Assembly: GCF_021730395.1 (NCBI RefSeq) | Contig: NC_069362.1 | Location: 64,807,501-64,871,500 of the forward strand | Reading direction: 5' to 3' | Source of the DNA: Mercenaria mercenaria | Lineage: Eukaryota > Mollusca > Bivalvia > Venerida > Veneridae | DNA length: 64,000 bases | In this document: piece after piece, positions 58,401 through 64,000 of the stretch | Numbering within the stretch: the first letter of the stretch is position 1 | Layout: every line of letters begins with the position of its first letter | Notes under the pieces: model-generated | Databases searched by the model: none | Seen by the model: the letters and a program-made list of their open reading frames with translations, nothing else | Told to the model about the DNA's origin: nothing | Made by a program: the position numbers and the translations under genes

Positions 58401-59710
58401 GACACAGTTGCTAGGCAACATGTTAAGGAATTTGTAATCGGTTTTGTTACATGAAAAATTCAGACTTCTAACATGAGGTGTGGATACTCTTTTCAGGAAA
58501 TAGTGAAACTGTGAATAAAATAGCTTACAGGAGCCTGTTGATTAATTCATTTATTATGTTTACTTTTACACCTAGTATATGCTGCTTGTATCTCATCAAT
58601 AACTAATGACATTGTCAGGGTATTTCAGAATGTGTCTCAGAACTCATTGAGCAAATAATTTCATGAAGAAAGGTGCCATAATTTGTACCTGATTTTTTAT
58701 TTACCATCTAGACTTATTTTCCTATTTAAAAGATTTTCTAATGTGTAACATCTGCAACTAGATTCTTGACTGACTCCTTACTAAAATACTTAATACACTG
58801 ATCTTTTTTATGTACTGGCTGTGTAGAATTTGTAATGTACATTTTTTCTCAATCATTATGGATTGTGGCTAGTTATGATGATTTGAACATCCTTTAATTA
58901 GGTTCTGTTAATACTTTGCAGATAACCAAACTAGTTGAGTTTTTATTGGACACTTTAATTAAAACTGTGTTGTTCCTGTTGCCATGGCAGCAGGAAAGTT
59001 TCTTTAATCAGTATGTTACAGCTATTAAATGTCACAGTTGATAAATTTATTTTGGAAAAGATCAACCAACATTTTGGGCAGTTCAGTTTTATCCTAATAT
59101 TCCTAGTTGTTAGATGGCCATATGATACCTAGTCAATATATACATAGAATACATTGAAACAGTTTGAATTGAAAAATATGCGATAGAATTCACGGTCACA
59201 TGACCAATATTTCATCTTCATGCTAATTTATACAGATACATATAGACAGTATTTTAGTAGTTATTTGTCTAATAGTATGATATGTTTTGTTGCTTACATG
59301 CAATATAAAACACACAAAGTTTAGTTTTTATCGTCAAAAGTCTTGCAGACTGCACAGTAGGGTATTGTTTTACAGCAAGCTGCTTTTCCTCTCTTGTTAT
59401 CAAAATTTTATTTTTATAGCCTTACAATGCTCATTTCTGTTGTCAGTATTGTTGTAGTTCTGGGTAAATTGCTAGATATTAAACTGGTTGAAGAGAAATA
59501 CACTTTTGTTTTTCATAAACTTTAAATTGATAGGCAGCACATTTATTGTATATATTCAATGCTGTAGACAATAATATACAAGGGGTGATTGAGAAATCGT
59601 GTCACTGGATCTAGATATCCTGTATGATAAAAAAGAAAGCAACTCTTATTCATGCCTAATTACCTTGATTTATTTGCAATATTATTTGAAAATATGAAAT
59701 GTATTGTTTA
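58401..59710. other. Intergenic between convergent genes, nothing recognised
   Basis: AT-rich sequence between the + strand gene and the dehydratase gene. No feature could be supported. Confidence 0.4.
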
Positions 59711-59729
59711 GTTCTAAATATATACATAT

Positions 59730-60005
59730 ATAAAAAGCATTGTAATAGCCAATGTCACATGTGTCTGACATGTAAAGATATATATATGAAAAGCATTGTA
59801 ATAGCCAATGTCACATGTGTCTGACATGTAAAGATATATATATATATATATGAAAAGCATTGTAATAGCCAATGTCACATGTGTCTGACATGTAAAGATA
59901 TATATATGAAAGGCATTGTAATAGCCAATGTCACCTGTGTCTGACATGTAAAGATATATATATATGAAAAGCATTGTAATAGCCAATGTCACATGTGTCT
60001 GACAT
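59730..60005. repeat. Five-copy ~60-bp minisatellite
   Basis: 'aaaagcattgtaatagccaa' plus 'tgtcacatgtgtctgacatg' plus 'taaagatatatatatg', nearly identical copies with a variable AT run between them. A 92-codon - strand frame is its shadow. Confidence 0.9.
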
Positions 60006-60208
60006 TAACATTCAAGATGAGCTGTTTTACTTGCTGACTTCCCAGTAACAAGTGTTGGTTTTATGTAGCAAACTTCAAACTTTTAATGTGCATCACTTAC
60101 TAACAGCAGAAACATCTTATATCACATCATTATAATATAAGGTGCATTCATAAATGTGCTATGGATAAGAAAATAAAAATCACAAATTACAATTACAAAT
60201 ACGATATA

Positions 60209-60214
60209 TTTATT
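60209..60214 (-). promoter_or_regulatory. Candidate polyadenylation signal for the dehydratase gene
   Basis: AATAAA on the - strand about 625 bases after the stop at 60838. If used, the minisatellite at 60235-60720 lies in the 3' UTR. A closer signal was not seen. Confidence 0.35.
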
Positions 60215-60234
60215 TTAACAAATGCTATAAAATA

Positions 60235-60720
60235 ACTAGGACTCAGTGATGGTGACTAGGACTCTGTCAGGTAATAAAGTTAATCTTGACTAGGACTCAT
60301 CTCCAGGTAATAGAGGTAAAGGAGACAAGGACTTGAGTCAGGTAATAGCTGTAAGGGTGTCTAGAATTTAGTCAGGTAATAGACATGAAGGTGACTAGGA
60401 CTTAGTCACTGTCAGGTAATAGTGTAAAGGGGACTAGGACTCAGTCAGGTAATAGAGGTAAAGGTGACTAGGACTCAAGTCAGGTAACAGTGGTAAAGGT
60501 GTTCAGAACTCAGTCAGGTAATAGAGGTAAAGGTGACAAGGACCCTGTCAGGTAATAGAGATAATGGTGACTAGGACTTAGCTAGGTAATAAAAGTAATG
60601 ATGACTAGGACACATTTAGGTAATAGAGGTAATTATGTTGACTAGGACTTAGACAGGTAATGGAGGTAATGATGACTAGGACTCAGTCGGGTAATAGAGG
60701 TAATTATGACGAGGAAAATT
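60235..60720. repeat. ~35-40-bp minisatellite, about 13 copies
   Basis: Unit 'gactaggactcagtcaggta' plus 'atagaggtaaaggt', varying among copies. It lies directly downstream of the dehydratase stop codon on the - strand. Confidence 0.85.
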
Positions 60721-60837
60721 TAGGGCATGTAACAATTAAGATAAACATGCTGAATATAACCAAGACTAAAATACATACTATGTAACAATAAATTTCTAAA
60801 ATGTTATATCAACCTCACTCTGTTCTCAAAAATCCTT

Positions 60838-61334
60838 TCATGGTATATTGCCTTGTAATATATCAACCAATTTTGGTGTATCAATATTTCCACCAGATAT
60901 AACACACACAATGTTGCCGTTTCCCGCCTTTCCTGATAATGCTGCTGCTACTGAACTGGCTCCTGCACCTTCAGCAATCACATGATTTTTCTCAGCCAAT
61001 AACTTTAAAGCATCAGCTGTTTCTCGGAGAGTGACCACTAATGAATCACTTAAAAGGTGTTTGACCATTGGCCACATCTCCTCGAGAACAGACTTTCCCC
61101 CGATACCATCCACAAACGATGCAGTGTAAGGACATGTGGTAGGTTTTCCTTCCTTAAATGAGGCAGATAAAGGTGCTGCTGTTTCTACCTCACTTGCAAA
61201 TACTTTACAGGTGGGTTTGACATGGTGTAAGGCAGAGGCAATCCCACAGCTGAACCCGCCCCCTCCATATGGTACTATCACAGCATCTACATCAGGTAAA
61301 TCCTCGTATATTTCCAGTCCAGCTGTACCATTAC
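60838..61334 (-). CDS. Dehydratase last exon
   Basis: 165 residues from GNGTAGLEIYEDLPDVDA through the PLP phosphate loop to DILQGNIP and TGA. Acceptor 'ttccttcacag'. Confidence 0.92.
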
Positions 61335-64000
61335 CTGTGAAGGAAAATTACATGGCCTAATCAGTTTCTTTATTGTACAACAAAATATTTTACATAATAA
61401 TTCTGCATTTTTAGCTCACCTGTCACATAGTGACAAGGTGAGCTTTTGTGATCACGCAGCGTCCGTCAGTAAACTTTTGCTTGTGACCACTCTGGAGGCC
61501 ACATTTTTTGTGGGATCTTTATGAAAGTTGGTCAGAATGTTCATCTTGATGATATCTAGGTCAAGTTCGAAACTGGATCATGTGCCGTCAAAAACTAGGT
61601 CAGTAGGTCTAAAAATAGAAAAACCTTGTGACCTCTCTAGAGGCCATATATTTTACAAGATCTTCATGAAAATTGGTCAGAATGTTCATCTTGATGATAT
61701 CTAGGTCAGGTTTTAAACTGGGTCATGTCCGATCAAAAACTAGGTCAGTAGGTCTAAAAATAGAAAAACCTTGTGACCTCTCTAGAGGCCATATATTTCA
61801 CAAGATCTTCATGAAAATTGGTCAGAACGTTCATCTTAATGATATCTAGGATAAGTTCAAAACTGGGTCATGTGCCGTCAAAAACTAGGTCAGTAGGTCA
61901 AATAATAGAGAAACCTCGTGACCTCTCTAAAGGCCACATTTTTCATGGGATCTATATGAAAGTTGGTCTGAATGTTCATCTTGATGATATCTAGGTCAAG
62001 TTCGAAACTGGGTCACGTGCGGTCAAAAACTAGGTCAGTAGGTCTAAAAATAGAAAAACCTTGTGACCTCTCTAGAGGCCATATTTTTCATGAGATCTTT
62101 ATGAAAATTGGTCAGAATGTTCAACTTGATGATATCTAGGTCAAGTTCGAGAGTGAATCACGTGCCTTCAAAAACTAGGTCAGTAGGTCAAATAATAGAA
62201 AAACCTTGTGACCTCTCTAGAGGCCATATTTTTCATGGGATCTGTATGAAAGTTGGTCTGAATGTTCATCTTGATGATATCTAGGTCAAGTTCGAAAGTG
62301 GGTCACGTGCCCTCAAAAACTAGGTCAATAGGTCAAATAATAGAAAAACCTTGTGACCTCTCTAAAGGCCATATTTTTCAAGGGATCTGTATGAAAGTTG
62401 GTCTGAATGTTCATCTTGATGATATCTAGGTCAAGTTCGAAACAGGGTCACGTGCGGTCAAAAACTAGGTCAGTAGGTCTAAAAATAGAAAAACCTTGTG
62501 ACCTCTCTAGAGGCCATACTTGTGAATGGATCTCCATAAAAATTGGTCAGAATGTTCATCTTGATAATATCTAAGTCAAGTTCGAAAGTTGGTCACATAC
62601 CTTCAAAAAGTAGGTCAGTAGGTCAAATAATGAAAAAACCTTGTGACCTCTCTAGAGGCCATATTTTTCATGGGATCTGTATGAAAGTTGGTCTGAATGT
62701 TATCTTGATGATATATAGGTCAAGTTTGAAACTGGGTCAACTGCGATCAAAAACTAGGTCAGTAGGTCTTGAAATAGAAAAACCTTGTGACCTCTCTAGA
62801 GGCCATACCCTTGAATGGATCTTCATGAAAATTGGTCAGAATGTTCATCTCGATGATATCTAGGTCAAGTTTGAAACTGGGTCACATGCTTAAAAAACTA
62901 GGTCAGTAGGTCAAATAATAAAAAAACCTTGTGACCTCTCTAGAGGCCATACTTTTCATGGGATCTGTATGAAAGTTGGTCTGAATGTTCATCTTGATGA
63001 TATCTAGATCAAGTTTGAAACTGGGTCAACTGCGGTCAAAAACTAGGTCAGTAGGTCTAAAATTATTAAAATCTTTTGACCTCTCTAGAGGCCATATTTT
63101 TCAATGGATCTTCGTGATCAGAATGTTCATCTTGATGATATCTAGGTCAGTTTTGAAACTGGGTCACGTGCGGTCAAAAACTAGGCCAGTAGGTATAAAA
63201 ATAGAAAAACCTTGTGACCTCTCTAGAGGCCATATTTTTCATGAGATCTTCATGAAAATTAGTGAGAATGTTCACCTTGATGATATCTAGGTAAAGTTCA
63301 AAACAGGGTCACGTACCTTCGAAAACTAGGTCAATAGGTTAAATAATAGAAAAACCTTGTGACCTCTCTAGAGACCATATTTTTCAATGGATCTTCATAA
63401 AAATTGGTCAGAATTTTTATCTTGAAAATATCTAGGTCAAGTTCAAAACTGGGTCACATGAGCTCAAAAACTAGGTCACTATGTCAAATAATAGAAAAAA
63501 CGACGTCATACTCAAAACTGGGTCATGTGGGAAGAGGTGAGCGAATCAGGACCATCATGGTCCTCTTGTTTAAGTATCTGTTGATGGGAAAATGAAATTT
63601 GGTAACAACATGCCTGCTGCAATTGAGACTAGAAAAAAGAAGAGATTTTTGCTATTACTAAAGCTTAAAATCAGAACACAACTGCATTTACTAACTTTGT
63701 TACATGGCTATTAACATTAGTTTCTTAAATTTGTGTTTCATTACCTGCTATGACTGACCGATCTGACACAGGGTGTATAAATTTTCCATTCATTCCATTA
63801 TATCTGTGTGACTTGATAATTTCCCACCAGTCATCGAACGTTATTTTATGAATTTCTCCACCCAGACGGTGCACTGAATCAACTTTCGCTGAGGGGGCAT
63901 GATCAGGAACAAATACATCACATGGGATCCCAAATTTCTTTGTGCAATATGCAAGTCCTTGTGCAAAGTTACCAGCACTGGCTGTGTAAACTCCCTGTTT
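60838..64000 (-). CDS. TdcB-like threonine/serine dehydratase, 3' part (PLP fold type II)
   Basis: The family deaminates L-threonine (or L-serine) to 2-oxobutanoate (or pyruvate) and ammonia. Exons 64000-63745 (open at the window edge) and 61334-60838 join in phase 1 to at least 250 residues. ASAGNFAQG carries the Asn that contacts PLP O3'. GGGGFSCG is the tetraglycine phosphate loop; the Phe replaces the usual Leu. EGAGASSVAA and SGGNID match TdcB, the Ser contacting the pyridine nitrogen. The catalytic Lys (S-x-K-x-R-G) should lie in an upstream exon outside the window. The protein ends soon after SGGNID, so there is no ACT regulatory domain, as in catabolic enzymes. The serine racemase branch shares these motifs, so specificity is open. 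The intron holds element C6. Confidence 0.9.
61408..63571 (-). repeat. Family C element C6, inverted, complete
   Basis: On the + strand it begins with the hairpin 'ttagctcacctgtcacatag' / 'tgacaaggtgagc'. It contains about 14 units of roughly 145 bp ('ttgtgacctctctagaggcc', 'ggtcaaaaactaggtcagta') and ends 'gaggtgagcgaatcaggacc' / 'atcatggtcctcttgttt'. The core is the C1/C2 type. It sits in the dehydratase intron. The 60-106-codon ORFs are shadows. Confidence 0.9.
63745..64000 (-). CDS. Dehydratase internal exon, cut by the window edge
   Basis: 85 residues from KQGVYTASAGNFAQGLAYC to HPVSDRSVIA, donor CAG|GTAATG. Includes the SAGN PLP motif and the HAPSAKVDSVHRLGGE segment typical of TdcB-like enzymes. 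Confidence 0.92.

Noticed and set aside
59581-59605. 'aaggggtgattgagaaatcg' as a mariner terminal repeat
   Set aside because: No matching inverted partner or transposase was found nearby.
62543-63290. Repeated '[17 protein letters not shown]'-type proteins of about 100 residues
   Set aside because: These are translations of the family C tandem unit; the same wording appears in every array and on either strand.

Overview
The window looks like nuclear DNA of a bivalve mollusc, most like a venerid-type clam. It is AT-rich and has small exons with GT-AG introns. It is packed with tandem-core mobile repeats (phrases such as 'tgaccttgacctttga', and ends such as 'aacaagaggaccatgatggtcc ... caggtgagctaaaa') that I know from bivalve genomes. 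This assignment rests on pattern memory, not on a search.

Four protein-coding genes were found. (1) A + strand 3'-terminal exon at about 662-1062, from a gene entering from the left; its function is not recognised and its two reading-frame segments are out of register. (2) NPLOC4 (Npl4, the p97/VCP-Ufd1 ubiquitin adaptor) on the - strand, 29533 down to 3728. Its 14 coding exons all join in phase to 613 residues and lack only the first few N-terminal residues. (3) An unrecognised + strand gene of 8 exons, 42460-54996, predicted 446 aa, built here from splice phases; it includes a 27-nt microexon and lies beside decayed copies of its own exons. (4) The 3' part of a TdcB-like threonine/serine dehydratase (PLP fold type II) on the - strand, 64000 to 60838, running off the right edge.

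Repeats fill much of the rest. Their commonest architecture is a left end with a short palindrome, a core of 3-35 tandem units of about 140-176 bp, and a right end with a hairpin. At least seven such elements share one set of ends (family C), and other families (A, B, D, E, G, H) have different ends and cores. In the 10.3-kb NPLOC4 intron at 10985-21281, family C sits inside B, which sits inside A. Other mobile DNA includes a Tigger-like element inside a family D array, a 2.8-kb element with about 350-bp inverted repeats, three near-perfect foldback palindromes, a CR1/Jockey-type LINE fragment ending just upstream of gene 3, and several minisatellites.

The most unusual item is a miniature LTR element at 43338-43872. 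Each of its two 144-bp LTRs holds a tRNA-like cloverleaf with Pol III A and B boxes. An 18-nt match to the 3' end of tRNA-Lys follows the first LTR. The insertion is bounded by a 4-bp target duplication that paralogous repeat units confirm.

Parts of the window (about 15.1-18.0 kb, and perhaps 48.5-49.3 and 55.7-56.3 kb) carry dense 1-2-base deletions that look like unpolished long-read consensus, so details there should be treated with caution.
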